DNA of 64,000 nt, taken from the NCBI GenBank assembly GCA_001045525.1, contig LDWW01000001.1, forward strand, positions 62,001 to 126,000, read 5' to 3'. Shown here piece after piece: positions 34,055 to 43,668 of the stretch. Below the pieces are notes generated by a model. That model worked only from the letters and a program-made list of their open reading frames with translations. It ran no database searches and was not told where the DNA came from. Source of the stretch: Chitinispirillum alkaliphilum (GTDB lineage: Bacteria; Fibrobacterota; Chitinivibrionia; Chitinivibrionales; Chitinispirillaceae). The translations under genes and the position numbers were made by a program. Position 1 is the stretch's first letter, and each line of letters begins with the position of its first letter.

Positions 34055-36364
34055 TCACCTGATCAGTAATCTTCTGTTTACTGAAACACCATCAGCTGTA
34101 TAGTTGAGTATGTACATGCCACTGCTTATGTTACGGGTGCTTATATTGATCATGCGGTTTTCAGGAGTTATGTTTTTATTCTCTGCATAAACAACTCTTC
34201 CTGAGAGAGTTACGAGCTGTAATGAGACTTCAGTTGTGCGTGATATATCAAAAGATAGCTGGATGCTATTGTTGTGTGTGAAAATAGAGGTGATATTTGC
34301 AGATGATCTTTGATTTGCATGGGCACGAATAGAAGATGATCCGCCGCTTTCAACTTTCAGGATTACTCCTGCACCGCCAACCGCCCAGCCAACAGTGTCA
34401 TTAACCATGGAGATCGAACCCAGCTGCACGTAATTGCTTCTTGGCGGGAGTTCATTTGTCCAGTTTAAACCTCCATCTCTGGTGTGTTTGATTATTCCAT
34501 TATCACCCACAACCCAGCCATTGTTTGGCGAGGTGAATTCTATGTCGTATATATCGCCGGGAAAGTCTATGTTGCGTATCTGCCAGGTGTTTCCCCCATC
34601 ATGTGTTTCGTACAGGTTTTCTCCGCCGATCCATCCTCTGGTTAGGGATAGGAAATGTACAGCCCGCAATCTTCCACGCACAACACCCTGTCCTGTTCTC
34701 TGCCAGGAGGTTCCGCCATCACTGGTATATGCTGCAAAACCGTCTCCACCAACGACCCATCCGTTTCTGGAATCGTAAAAGAAGATGTCGCCATGGTTAA
34801 TGGCCGGAACTGTAGGGGTAAATGTACGCATGGTAAATGTACGCCCCATATCAGAGGTGTAAAGCAGTCTCAGAGGGTCTCCGGAACTGAGTTGGGGGAG
34901 AAACCATATATTTCGCCTGTCAATTGCGTGGAGTGCGAAAAGCTGTGCCTGCCGGTAGTTTACCTGTGCCTGCCAGTTGTTCACGGCGTCATCGGAAAAG
35001 AGAAGGTATGAGCTTTGAGGATCACAGAAATGTGAACCTAACCCAGCTGCAGCAATGGCCGATCTGTCACTGAAGACATGGATATCCCTGACTCGGCTGA
35101 AAAGCCTTCCATAACCGGCGCAGAAAGTATCTCTTTCAAAAATGTTTCTCCACGATTCCCCACCGTCAGAGGTATAGTATATAACCTGATTTCCATGCTC
35201 AAAATCAGCTCTGGTCCCTCCGATCCAACCATGGCGTTCATCTATGAAGTGCACGGCGTCAAAGCGAAATCGATCCCCAATTTGGTATGAGGAGAAGATC
35301 ATGTCATTCTCAGATACATCCGTTCGCCAGGGGTTATTACTCATACTGATAAAACCCCTCTCACCGGCGAGTACTATTCGCCCCGATGTTAAATGTATAT
35401 CCAAAACAGCTTCACCAGTCTGACGGTTAACCAGAAAACGGGTCCAGTTCCTTCCGCCATCCATTGTGCGAAAAACCGTAGGCTGTCCGCCCCGTATTCT
35501 TGGGCCTGCGGTATATCCTCTCTGGGAATCGATAAACTTTACGCTGTTGAGGTCTGAGTTGATACTTTGAGCCTCCCAAGTGGTTCCGCCATTGGTAGTG
35601 CGGAATATGGTGTTGGCGCTGCCGGGGCTTGAAGAGGATTTTGAACCCACAACCCATCCGCTGTTTGCGTCGGTAAAAGACGCAGAACTAAACGTTATGT
35701 CAAAGCCCGGGGAGAATTGATGAGTCCAGCTGCTGCCCCCATCAGTTGTGGTGTAGACCGCACCACGGATCCCTCCCGATGCTCTCCTTGACCCTACAGC
35801 CCAGCCTCTTGATGAACTGACAAACTGAAGATCCTGTATGTCTTGGGCATCTGCGGGAAAAGATGTTTCTCGCCAGGTATTGCCCCCATCTGTTGTACGC
35901 CATACCTTCACCGCATTGCCAGACCCTGCACTGCGCCTTCGTCCGCTGATCCATCCGCTGTTTGGATCAGAAAAAAATACGCTCATCAGATCATACCCTG
36001 TATCGAGCCGAACAATCGTCCAGCTGCCGCCCATGTTGCGGGTGATGGCTACCGTGCCCTGACTTCCCACTACAAATCCGGTTGTGCGGCTGACAAAGTG
36101 TACATCAGAAAAGGCCGCATCTGATCCCGCTGACAGCTTACTCCAGCTCCTTCCACCATCGACACTCTTTAAAATTGAGCCCGTGTACCTCTTCTGCTCA
36201 TAATCCCAGCTGGGGGTGCCCGCTGCATAACCTGTATCACTGCCGGTGAAAAATATACTTCTGAATGTCGAGGAGGATTCCCTGAATTGAAGCGTTGTGT
36301 GGAACGGGTAAGCACTTATATACATAAGAAAAATCAAAAAAATCATAACGGATGGCTTTTTCAT
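34055..36364 (-). CDS. Secreted BNR/Ycf48-like beta-propeller protein with C-terminal sorting-type domain
   Basis: The 769-residue protein has a signal peptide (KKPSVMIFLIFLMYISA). It then has a long run of Ycf48/BNR-type repeats of the pattern GWxVGxxG...TTDGGxxW (for example GWAVGSRR, TTDGGSSW, GWVVGDNG, HTRDGGLNW), about a dozen blades forming one or two beta-propellers. The last 80 or so residues are a different beta-sandwich (VSLQLVTLSGRVVY...SSGMYILNY...NRRLLIR). That is the layout of C-terminal sorting domains (Por/T9SS-like) in the FCB group. It is probably exported and surface-attached or released. Ligand or role is unknown. It is a single gene with an intrinsic terminator. Confidence 0.85.
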   Translation of the reverse strand: MKKPSVMIFLIFLMYISAYPFHTTLQFRESSSTFRSIFFTGSDTGYAAGTPSWDYEQKRYTGSILKSVDGGRSWSKLSAGSDAAFSDVHFVSRTTGFVVGSQGTVAITRNMGGSWTIVRLDTGYDLMSVFFSDPNSGWISGRRRSAGSGNAVKVWRTTDGGNTWRETSFPADAQDIQDLQFVSSSRGWAVGSRRASGGIRGAVYTTTDGGSSWTHQFSPGFDITFSSASFTDANSGWVVGSKSSSSPGSANTIFRTTNGGTTWEAQSINSDLNSVKFIDSQRGYTAGPRIRGGQPTVFRTMDGGRNWTRFLVNRQTGEAVLDIHLTSGRIVLAGERGFISMSNNPWRTDVSENDMIFSSYQIGDRFRFDAVHFIDERHGWIGGTRADFEHGNQVIYYTSDGGESWRNIFERDTFCAGYGRLFSRVRDIHVFSDRSAIAAAGLGSHFCDPQSSYLLFSDDAVNNWQAQVNYRQAQLFALHAIDRRNIWFLPQLSSGDPLRLLYTSDMGRTFTMRTFTPTVPAINHGDIFFYDSRNGWVVGGDGFAAYTSDGGTSWQRTGQGVVRGRLRAVHFLSLTRGWIGGENLYETHDGGNTWQIRNIDFPGDIYDIEFTSPNNGWVVGDNGIIKHTRDGGLNWTNELPPRSNYVQLGSISMVNDTVGWAVGGAGVILKVESGGSSSIRAHANQRSSANITSIFTHNNSIQLSFDISRTTEVSLQLVTLSGRVVYAENKNITPENRMINISTRNISSGMYILNYTADGVSVNRRLLIR

Positions 36365-36496
36365 AATAACTCCTTAAGTGAGAAAGGAAGGGACCGCATT
36401 CAAACTATTGTTACAATGTTGTGATCTCAACTTCTATGCCATGAACCTGAATTATCACATGTTGCCTTTGCCGTTTTTTTGATTTAATTTTTACTC

Positions 36497-37117
36497 ATGC
36501 TAAGAATTTTGCTTCAAACCGATGTGGGTCTGTTTATAGTTCTCAATTCATTGAGATCGGCGGGACTGGATTGGGTGTTTTGGTTTGTCAGTCTCTTTGG
36601 GAACGTATGGGTTTCACTGCCCCTTGTTCTTGGAATCACTCTGTTAACCGCACCACGTAAAGAACTAAAAAACAAAGCGCTGTTTGTCATCTTCGTCTTA
36701 ATGGTAAATGGAATCGTTACAACTCAGCTCAAAACTGTAATAAACAGACCACGGCCAGTCCAGTTCTTTGCCCAGAATGCAGATCTCCCACGGCAGATCC
36801 CCCCTCCACTGGCACTCTTCCCATCAGAAACTCAATTCGATTCCATCACTGCCCGCCTCGCCGGGGCGGGCTTGAAATACCAGTCCTTTCCATCGAGTCA
36901 TGCTTCAACTTCCTTTGCTTCTGCAGCTGTTCTTTTTTTACTTTTTGGAAAAAAATTACGGATCGCTTTTCTTGCCGCTGCGCTTATATCATATTCAAGA
37001 ATCTACTTAGGAGTGCACTTCCCGCTGGACCTGCTGGGAGGAATGTGCACAGGGATCGTTGTTGCAGGTGCTCTCTTTATGGTTTGTCGAAGAACATGGG
37101 ACAAAAACAGGAAGTAA
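36497..37117 (+). CDS. PAP2-family membrane phosphatase
   Basis: The 206-residue integral-membrane protein carries the three acid-phosphatase motifs. These are K-x6-RP (KTVINRPRP), PSSH (QSFPSSHAS) and SR-x5-H-x3-D (SRIYLGVHFPLD), containing the catalytic His pair. About five hydrophobic helices surround them. Such enzymes dephosphorylate undecaprenyl pyrophosphate, phosphatidate or related lipid phosphates. A loop of about 30 residues between motifs 1 and 2 (rich in Pro and Ala) is longer than usual. The substrate is not readable from sequence. Upstream is the divergent BNR gene. Confidence 0.88.
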   Translation: MLRILLQTDVGLFIVLNSLRSAGLDWVFWFVSLFGNVWVSLPLVLGITLLTAPRKELKNKALFVIFVLMVNGIVTTQLKTVINRPRPVQFFAQNADLPRQIPPPLALFPSETQFDSITARLAGAGLKYQSFPSSHASTSFASAAVLFLLFGKKLRIAFLAAALISYSRIYLGVHFPLDLLGGMCTGIVVAGALFMVCRRTWDKNRK

Positions 37118-37166
37118 TCCCGCATGTACCAAATAAAAACTGTAACTTTAAAACAGGAGAAACCTA

Positions 37167-37406
37167 ATGTATTGTTCACAATGTGGTAATAAGCTTTCTA
37201 ATCCATCAAAAAAATGTCCGGATTGTGGAAATAAACCAGATTCACCAATAAGCTCCTTTGATGAGCAGATGTCTCCCAGGAGAAGAGGGAAAAGCCGAAT
37301 CATGAGATCTGTGGTTTCCGAAGCGAGATTTCATCTTCTTCCCTCTCCCTTTAGAATGTTTCATATTGTCAGAAGAGGTATTGTTAACTTACTAAACCGA
37401 AATTAG
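37167..37406 (+). CDS. Small zinc-ribbon protein
   Basis: The 79-residue protein starts MYCSQCGNKL and continues KKCPDCGNKP, a CxxC-x(n)-CxxC zinc ribbon. A basic tail follows (PRRRGKSRIMRS and a C-terminal VRRGIVNLLNRN). AGGAG lies upstream of the ATG. There are no transmembrane segments. The zinc ribbon is seen; its binding partner (nucleic acid or protein) is unknown. Confidence 0.65.
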   Translation: MYCSQCGNKLSNPSKKCPDCGNKPDSPISSFDEQMSPRRRGKSRIMRSVVSEARFHLLPSPFRMFHIVRRGIVNLLNRN

Positions 37407-37891
37407 GGAGAAGGGGCTTTAACCGGTTCAGGTATGTAGGGACACCAGAAACTTTGGGATCACCAACAAATAAACCTGAACAATGTTGCCTAAAACCAAA
37501 TTGAGAAACGGGGTAAGTGCTTTTTCAACCTTCCCCGTTTTTTCAAAAGGTTCTTGTGAATATTTCCCAACCCTTACTGTGCATTTCTCACTGAACAACC
37601 AACCCTAACCGATTCAGCACTGTTTACACCGCCACCGAATCTGTACTGTTGTAGAGACTCACTATTACAGCTTTATTTCTCTTAATCCTTAATCCCTTAC
37701 CCCAACTCTCTGAACGGAGCAAAAAAGCAAACAATCAGGGCTAAACGCTACCTTTCAGATTACAGTAACACCCGACAGGAGATCAGAGACTTAGAACTGA
37801 ATCAGGTTTAAAAAAACTCAGTTCAAAATGACTGCAGAATGTATTATTATTGTAGTAGTACAACAGTGATTTTCAATTAGGGACAGATCAG
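37407..37891. other. Intergenic region with a terminator
   Basis: The 485 bases carry the intrinsic terminator at 37506-37543 and, further right, a 7-bp inverted repeat GAACTGA...TCAGTTC near 37795-37827. No coding frame is convincing on either strand. Confidence 0.6.
37506..37543 (+). terminator. Intrinsic terminator after the zinc-ribbon gene
   Basis: AAACGGGG (37506-37513) pairs with CCCCGTTT (37533-37540), with an inner AAG/CTT pairing. The right arm runs into six T residues (to 37543). Confidence 0.75.
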
Positions 37892-38134
37892 ATGACTGTA
37901 GAGATATTTGTGGCGATAATAACCATATTCGTTCTTTTTATATTGTTTCTGGTGATTAGCAAAACCATGAACAATACTATCAACGTACTGGTTAAACTTC
38001 AGTATATTCTGAAAAAGGAATGGGAAATCAAAAGCGAGGCCCTTGAAATAAAGAAATTGATGGATGCTCGTGCAGAGGAGGAAGCGGCCGGTGAAAGAGC
38101 CAGGCGCAAAGCAGAATCCTCAGAAAAACAGTAA
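37892..38134 (+). CDS. Small membrane protein with coiled-coil tail
   Basis: The 80-residue protein has one N-terminal transmembrane helix (about residues 4-24, IFVAIITIFVLFILFLVI). A charged helical tail follows (LKKEWEIKSEALEIKKLM, then Glu/Ala/Arg-rich), likely a coiled coil facing the cytoplasm. It lies 60 nt before gmk on the same strand. The family is not recognised. Codon use and the clean helix-plus-tail pattern make a real gene likely. In many bacteria gmk neighbours rpoZ or a YicC-type protein, but this protein resembles neither. Confidence 0.6.
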   Translation: MTVEIFVAIITIFVLFILFLVISKTMNNTINVLVKLQYILKKEWEIKSEALEIKKLMDARAEEEAAGERARRKAESSEKQ

Positions 38135-38194
38135 GTCACACTCACCCCGGCCTTTTCTACAAAAAAGCTCCGGTAAAAACCCGATGGAAGAAAA

Positions 38195-38779
38195 ATGAGT
38201 CAGATCAAAAAAGGAAAAATCCTGATTTTTTCCGCTCCCTCCGGAGCCGGCAAAACTACTCTTCTTAACTACCTCGTAGAAAAAATTCCCTCTCTTGTAT
38301 ATTCCATTTCTGCCACTACGCGCAAACCCAGATCTGGTGAGGCAAACGGGGTTCATTACTTCTTCATGGATAAGGAAGAGTTTGAGCGCTGGATTGATGA
38401 GGGGAAATTCGCCGAATGGGAACTCGTTCATGGTAATTATTATGGCACACCCAGGGAATTTATCGATTCTGTGATCAATTCTGGAAAACATATAGTGATG
38501 GATATTGATGTTTTCGGAAAAAAGAAGTTTGATAGAGTTTATCCTGAAGCTGTGGGTATTTTAATTGTCCCCCCCTCAATGGAGGAGCTTGAGCGACGTT
38601 TGCGCGGCAGAAATACCGATGAAGAGGAAGTTATTCAAACAAGATTGAAAAATGCGGTAAAAGAGCTTCAGTTTGCCCGCAAGGAGGGCCGGTATGAGTA
38701 TGAAATTGTCAATGATAATCTTGAAACCGCCCGCTCAAGCCTGCTTGGGCTTGTAAAAAGGCTTACGGATGAGAGTTGA
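38195..38779 (+). CDS. gmk: Guanylate kinase
   Basis: The 194-residue enzyme phosphorylates GMP to GDP with ATP. It has the P-loop FSAPSGAGKTTLL (about 12-24), the GMP-binding stretch SISATTRKPRSGEANGVHYFF, WELVHGNYYGT, DIDVFGKKKF, and the lid-region Arg-rich RLRGRNTDEEEVIQTRL. Length is normal. ATG 38195 is at the right position for the family. The stop codon overlaps the start of the FHA-ABC gene (TGATG), so the two are probably translationally coupled. Confidence 0.96.
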   Translation: MSQIKKGKILIFSAPSGAGKTTLLNYLVEKIPSLVYSISATTRKPRSGEANGVHYFFMDKEEFERWIDEGKFAEWELVHGNYYGTPREFIDSVINSGKHIVMDIDVFGKKKFDRVYPEAVGILIVPPSMEELERRLRGRNTDEEEVIQTRLKNAVKELQFARKEGRYEYEIVNDNLETARSSLLGLVKRLTDES

Positions 38780-40941
38780 TGGTGCACAAAGCCATGCAAG
38801 AACTGGTTTTTCAGTTTCCTCTCGATGGTGATGACCGGTATATCGGACGTGGGACATCATCCCACATGCGCCTCAATGGAATGGGCATCTCTGAGAAACA
38901 CGCTGTATTACGCTGTGATCCCCGTAACCCCTGGATATCCGATAATAACAGCACTTTTGGCATACACCTCAATGGTGTACCAGTCTCTCAGAGTGCTCTG
39001 AAGAGTGGGGCTGTTCTGACAGTCGGACTTCAGCAATTTCGAGTCGATATAGAAAATGGGGTGCTGTCACTGGAATCTTTGGCCAAGAGTCAGAAATGTG
39101 AGGGGTTTAAAGCTGCCCATCAGCTGATCGGCAGAGATCCCCAAAACCATATCTGCCTGGATCACCCCCTTGTATCCCGCTGCCATGCCTCCTTTAAAGC
39201 AACTCCCCAATATCTTCAGATCCGGGATAATGGAAGTACAAACGGAACATTTGTTAACGGGAAAAAAATAGCAGAATCAGAGGTTTGTGAAAACGACACG
39301 GTTCATATCGGTCCTTTCAGGTTTGTGGTACGGGAAAGGGCGCTTCATAGGTGTGATGAAAAAAACAGAATCCGTATTGAAGCCAGAGATGTGAGCATCG
39401 CTTACAAGGACAGATATCTGCTCAAAGAGGTGAATACCACAATTGAGCCTGGTGCGTTTGTGGCACTGCTTGGTTCTTCGGGAGCCGGAAAAACGACTCT
39501 TAGCCGTGTACTTACCGGAGAAATCATTCCCCGAAACGGAGAAGTGCTTGTTAACGGTTTGGCATTGGAAAAGCTGGGAGGTGGACTTGGGAGGGATGTG
39601 GGTTTTGTATCTCAGCAAAATCTCCTCAGACCAGAACTTAAGGTTTTTGAAACTTTCATTGAGCAGAGCCAGCTGAGATTTCCTGCAGAAAGCAGCAAAG
39701 CGGAACGGCTTTTACGGGTGGAGGAGATCATAGAACTTCTGGAGCTCAAAGAGGTGCGAAACAGCAGGGTGGGGGATCTATCCGGTGGGGAGGCAAAGCG
39801 TGTACATCTTGGTGTGGAGCTTTTAGCATCTCCTGCAATGGTGGTTCTTGATGAGCCATTGGCGGGACTGGATCCGGGGCTGATTATTAAGTTTATGAAA
39901 CTGTTCAGGCGCATCTGTGACAGGGGACAGACACTTCTTCTGACAACTCATACCCTTGAGCATATAGAGCTCTGTGATAGAATTGTTTTTCTTCACAAAG
40001 GGAAAATGCTCTATGAGGGGGTTCCCGGACATCTGTGTGAAAGCCTTGGAGTTTCTTCGCTTGCAGAGGTTTACGGAAAAGCCTCACAATGTACTTCGGC
40101 TCTTTTCAATAACAACAAACTTCACCTCAGGGATTTTAAGGGTTCCTATCTTCCGGGTGAGAAGAGCCGTACCTGCTGGTCTAATCCCAATCTGATCAGA
40201 ACCGCGTTTTCACACTTCTCACTTCTTTTTAAACGATACACCAAAATCTCAGTGCGTGATAAAAGAAATTTCCTGATCTTTCTGGCTCAGGCGCCACTTA
40301 TATCGTTGTTCCTGAGCGGGGTCTACCGTTCTTCCACCTCTCTTTTTCCCATAAGTTTCTACTTTTGTCTTACTGTATCTGGTCTGTGGATAGGGGGGAT
40401 CAATTCTGTCAAAGAGTTCGCCCGTGAGTGGTATTTAATCAAAAGGGAGCGCAGAGCGGGTATGATTCTGGGCTCCTATATTTTTGCAAAGCTCTCGGTT
40501 GCGCTTTTTCAGTCCCTGTTTCAGGCTGCCCTTTTCTCCGGATCACTCCTTTTGGCATTCAGAAATCTTTCATTCTCCTTTTCTCTGTATGTTTTGCTCT
40601 GTGCGACTATATTCTGCGGAAGTCTTCTGGGTTTGGCGGTGAGCGGTTTCTCTGCAACTGTGGGGCGGGCGATCACTGCGATGCCGATAGTTTTGATACC
40701 GCAGATTTTTTTCTCCGGTATTCTGATCTCTTTTGATATGATGAGCGGATGGGGAAGAGCTTTATCACATTTGACACTCTCAAGGGCACTTTTTGGTATA
40801 ATGAAACAGAGGTTTATTCTGGGGCATAATTTGTTTGAACCAAATGAATGGATAACTTTGTTTTATATCATTACTGGATTAATTATTTTAATTTTCGTGG
40901 CTTTGCATGGGAAAACCAGGCCCAGAGCACTTAAAATTTAA
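38779..40941 (+). CDS. ABC-2-type transporter with two N-terminal FHA domains
   Basis: The protein has 720 residues from ATG 38779, overlapping the gmk stop. FHA domain 1 (about 18-85; IGRGTSSHM, SEKHAVL, NNSTFGIHLNG) and FHA domain 2 (about 115-185; IGRDPQNHI, SRCHASF, DNGSTNGTFVNG) both keep the GR, S-x-x-H and NG residues that bind phosphothreonine. An ABC ATPase follows: Walker A GSSGAGKTT near 232, signature LSGGEAKRVHLG, Walker B VVLDEPLAGLDP. An ABC2 membrane domain with about six helices spans about 490-720. The plan resembles ABCG-type and Rv1747-like exporters. Rv1747 is controlled by a Ser/Thr kinase through its FHA domains, and a kinase gene lies 18 nt downstream here. The substrate is unknown. 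Confidence 0.9.
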   Translation: MVHKAMQELVFQFPLDGDDRYIGRGTSSHMRLNGMGISEKHAVLRCDPRNPWISDNNSTFGIHLNGVPVSQSALKSGAVLTVGLQQFRVDIENGVLSLESLAKSQKCEGFKAAHQLIGRDPQNHICLDHPLVSRCHASFKATPQYLQIRDNGSTNGTFVNGKKIAESEVCENDTVHIGPFRFVVRERALHRCDEKNRIRIEARDVSIAYKDRYLLKEVNTTIEPGAFVALLGSSGAGKTTLSRVLTGEIIPRNGEVLVNGLALEKLGGGLGRDVGFVSQQNLLRPELKVFETFIEQSQLRFPAESSKAERLLRVEEIIELLELKEVRNSRVGDLSGGEAKRVHLGVELLASPAMVVLDEPLAGLDPGLIIKFMKLFRRICDRGQTLLLTTHTLEHIELCDRIVFLHKGKMLYEGVPGHLCESLGVSSLAEVYGKASQCTSALFNNNKLHLRDFKGSYLPGEKSRTCWSNPNLIRTAFSHFSLLFKRYTKISVRDKRNFLIFLAQAPLISLFLSGVYRSSTSLFPISFYFCLTVSGLWIGGINSVKEFAREWYLIKRERRAGMILGSYIFAKLSVALFQSLFQAALFSGSLLLAFRNLSFSFSLYVLLCATIFCGSLLGLAVSGFSATVGRAITAMPIVLIPQIFFSGILISFDMMSGWGRALSHLTLSRALFGIMKQRFILGHNLFEPNEWITLFYIITGLIILIFVALHGKTRPRALKI

Positions 40942-40959
40942 CAGGTAAACAGTATACCA

Positions 40960-42060
40960 ATGTTAAGAACCAGAGATACAGAAAAAATCCCTGCCTCAAT
41001 AGGACATTACAAGATAATCGGCAAGCTCGGTAAGGGGGGGATGGGGGATATATACAAAGCTCTTCAGCAGCCGCTTAACAGAATTGTGGCTCTAAAGGTC
41101 TTACCTCCTCAGTTATCCAGGGATGATGAGTTTTCCAAAAGGTTTGAAGTTGAAGCAAGAGCCATTTCGCTTCTCCAGCACCAGAATATTGTAAGTATTT
41201 ATGAGTATGGGGAAGAGGATGGATACAGGTTTTTTGCCATGCAGTATGTGGATGGCACGGATCTTGGCAAACACATAGCCACACACAGAGCCCTGGCCAT
41301 TGATGATGTGGTGGACATATCAAAACAACTCTGCCGTGCTCTTCGCTATGCTCACAATAATAACGTTATTCATCGAGACATAAAGCCACAAAACATCCTC
41401 CTTGACAAAAAAAGTACCGTGCGGCTCAGTGACTTTGGTATAGCCAAAATCTACTCTGGCACAAATATCACAATGATCGGCTCTGCTGTAGGTACCCCTG
41501 AGTATATGTCCCCCGAGCAGGCACAGGGCAAGGATCTCGATTCCCAAACTGATATCTACTCTCTTGGCATTGTGATCTATGAAATGCTTACCCGCAGGCC
41601 CCCTTTTATGGCAAATAACTCCATGGCTGTTGCCTACAAGCAGGTGCATGAAAAGCCTCTTCCGCCATCTCTGAAAAGAAAGGATACTCCCAAGCGTCTT
41701 GAGCTTATCGTGCTTAAAGCTCTTAAAAAGGACAAAAGCGAGCGGTATGAATCTGTTGAAGAGATGCTGGATCATCTTGATTCTGTCGATGTCTTGGAGC
41801 AAAATGACAGGCCTACTTTACATTTGAGTTCTCCGGTAAAGAAACAGAAGAGAAAAAAAAGAGATTCACGGAAAGAGAAAACAAACAGGCGTATAACCGA
41901 TAGGCGCAGTGGGGACAGGCGTGACTACAAACCCTATGGAACATATTTCTTCCTGAAAAAGAAATATTGGATCGACATGGTGAGGATGCAGTGGTTAACC
42001 TGGCTTGCGATTATCGGTTTGGGTACGGCATTTGCAATTCACCTGCTGAATCATCCCTGA
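40960..42060 (+). CDS. Membrane-anchored Ser/Thr protein kinase (PknB-like)
   Basis: The 366-residue protein has a full Hanks-type kinase domain (about 15-280): the glycine loop GKLGKGGMGDIYKA, VALKVL with the ATP lysine, HRDIKPQNILL with the catalytic Asp, DFGIAK, and TPEYMSPEQAQG in the activation segment. A basic linker follows (KKQKRKKRDSRKEKTNRR), then one transmembrane helix near the C-terminus (about 345-362, LTWLAIIGLGTAFAIHLL) with almost no extracytoplasmic part. It therefore lacks PASTA or other sensor domains. It probably phosphorylates the double-FHA ABC transporter encoded just upstream (inference from gene order). Confidence 0.93.
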   Translation: MLRTRDTEKIPASIGHYKIIGKLGKGGMGDIYKALQQPLNRIVALKVLPPQLSRDDEFSKRFEVEARAISLLQHQNIVSIYEYGEEDGYRFFAMQYVDGTDLGKHIATHRALAIDDVVDISKQLCRALRYAHNNNVIHRDIKPQNILLDKKSTVRLSDFGIAKIYSGTNITMIGSAVGTPEYMSPEQAQGKDLDSQTDIYSLGIVIYEMLTRRPPFMANNSMAVAYKQVHEKPLPPSLKRKDTPKRLELIVLKALKKDKSERYESVEEMLDHLDSVDVLEQNDRPTLHLSSPVKKQKRKKRDSRKEKTNRRITDRRSGDRRDYKPYGTYFFLKKKYWIDMVRMQWLTWLAIIGLGTAFAIHLLNHP

Positions 42061-42091
42061 AAAATCCCACTTAAACCGGGGGGAACTTTCC

Positions 42092-42442
42092 ATGAATACG
42101 CGTGAAAAGGGCAGGGCAGGTGAAAACCGCGCCATAGAGTATCTTCTCAGCACTGGTTACTCGATACTTACCAGAAATTACCAGACCAGAAATGGTGAAA
42201 TCGATTGTGTCGCACATGATGTCGATGGAACAATCGTATTTGTTGAGGTCAAAACTGCCACTTCTCTTTCTGCAGGCAATCCACTTGGCTGGATTACCTT
42301 AGGTAAACAGAAAAAACTTGCCAATCTGGCAAAAAGGTTCATCTATGAACATCAGATGCACAACAAACCCTGCAGGTTTGATGTTATTTCCATAGTGAAT
42401 GGAAAAATTGACCACATCAAAAACGCATTTTTTTCCCCCTGA
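42092..42442 (+). CDS. yraN: UPF0102/YraN family protein (nuclease-like fold)
   Basis: The 116-residue protein matches the YraN family. GRAGENRAIEYL at the start is followed by the restriction-endonuclease-like core NGEIDCVAHDVDGTIVFVEVKTA, where E, D and ExK are the putative metal-binding residues. KQKKLANLAKRFI and CRFDVISI complete the core. The molecular role is unproven in most bacteria. GGGGGAA precedes the ATG. It is the last gene of the gmk-FHA/ABC-kinase run. Confidence 0.9.
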   Translation: MNTREKGRAGENRAIEYLLSTGYSILTRNYQTRNGEIDCVAHDVDGTIVFVEVKTATSLSAGNPLGWITLGKQKKLANLAKRFIYEHQMHNKPCRFDVISIVNGKIDHIKNAFFSP

Positions 42443-42481
42443 TATCGAGCCTTACTTCCGGCGTGAGTGTCAGTCGGGACT

Positions 42482-43495
42482 TCAGGTGGGGAAAATCAGG
42501 AAAAAACTTAACAGGTATAGCAGGTAAACAGATATCAGCACAATTCCCTTCTTGCGGGTAAGGCGATATCCGGTCCGCAGCATCAGAAACATCGCTCCCA
42601 CAACTATAAACATCCAGGGAAACATAAAAAAAGCCTCTCTTCTGGTTAGTGTAAGAGGGTTTACTATAGAAGAAACTCCTATCACAAAACATATGTTCAG
42701 GATATCGGAGCCAAGAATATTGCCCACCGCAAGTTCTCCATGTCCCTTGCGCACAGCCACTATGCTGGTGGCAATTTCCGGAAGTGATGTCCCAAGGGCA
42801 ATGACTGTCAGTGCGATTACTGACTCTGGTATGGCTAACCGGGAGGCTATCATAATTGATGAGGTCACTATGATCTCACTGGAAATTATTATCCCCCCAA
42901 GCGCTAAAAGGAAAAACAGAACATAAAGGAGAAGCGGTTTGCTCTTATCCTTTTCGATCTCTTCCTCGATCTCCATAAGTTCCTGAGTTTCAAAAACCGT
43001 TTTGCTTCTTTGATTTTGGAAGTAGAATGTGATTATATAAATGGTAAGAATAAGTGCAAGGATCGCTCCCTGCCATCTTTGAATCGTATAGTCGTTGAGA
43101 ACAAAAATAAAGGTGAGTGCCTGGGATAGTAGGAGGAATACACCGGCTGTTTTAAGTACTTGTGGCTGAATTGCAATTGCACCGGTGGCGATCAACCCGG
43201 CCATGCCAAGGGCTAATCCGTCATTGCAGATTACCGACCCAATGGCGTTGCCTAAAGCCATTTCCGGTCTTCCTCTTAATGCTGCAATAATTGAAACGGT
43301 GATCTCCGGAGCTGAAGTGGCGAGTGAGACCAGCACAATTCCTATAATCAGCTTGGGTATACCGAATCGATCCGCAATAACGACTGCACTTTCTACAAAG
43401 AGATCGGCGCTTTTGGTAAGCAGTATGAATGCTGCAACAAGTAAGAGCCAGGCAAGCAGCACGTTACCGGTAACTATGCCTTGAATAAAGTCCAA
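42482..43495 (-). CDS. Calcium/sodium antiporter (CaCA family, YrbG-like)
   Basis: About 337 residues from TTG 43495, which sits 4 nt after GGAGG; the frame also opens at a TTG at 43567 without such a site. The protein has ten or so transmembrane segments in two inverted halves. Each half carries the alpha-repeat motif of the Na+/Ca2+ exchanger superfamily: SLATSAPEITVSIIAALRG with GNAIGSVICN in the first, and ALGTSLPEIATSIVAVRKG with GNILGSDILN in the second. The conserved Glu in PE and Asn/Asp in the GN/GSD helices are ion ligands. It exchanges Ca2+ for Na+ or H+ across the inner membrane. A charged cytoplasmic loop (EEIEEDKSK) links the halves. Confidence 0.9.
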   Translation of the reverse strand: MDFIQGIVTGNVLLAWLLLVAAFILLTKSADLFVESAVVIADRFGIPKLIIGIVLVSLATSAPEITVSIIAALRGRPEMALGNAIGSVICNDGLALGMAGLIATGAIAIQPQVLKTAGVFLLLSQALTFIFVLNDYTIQRWQGAILALILTIYIITFYFQNQRSKTVFETQELMEIEEEIEKDKSKPLLLYVLFFLLALGGIIISSEIIVTSSIMIASRLAIPESVIALTVIALGTSLPEIATSIVAVRKGHGELAVGNILGSDILNICFVIGVSSIVNPLTLTRREAFFMFPWMFIVVGAMFLMLRTGYRLTRKKGIVLISVYLLYLLSFFLIFPT

Positions 43496-43668
43496 ATATC
43501 CTCCATGCCTTATCGGGGAAACACTCCAAATCTGCGGAGCTAATGGTCTGTTTCCATTTATATTCAATAAACTGAACTGAAAATATTATTTTCCTGTGGT
43601 ATCACAGTAACTTTTCACCCTAAACAAACAATTTCCATGCAAGAAATGGAGACTTTCCAGGGAACAAT

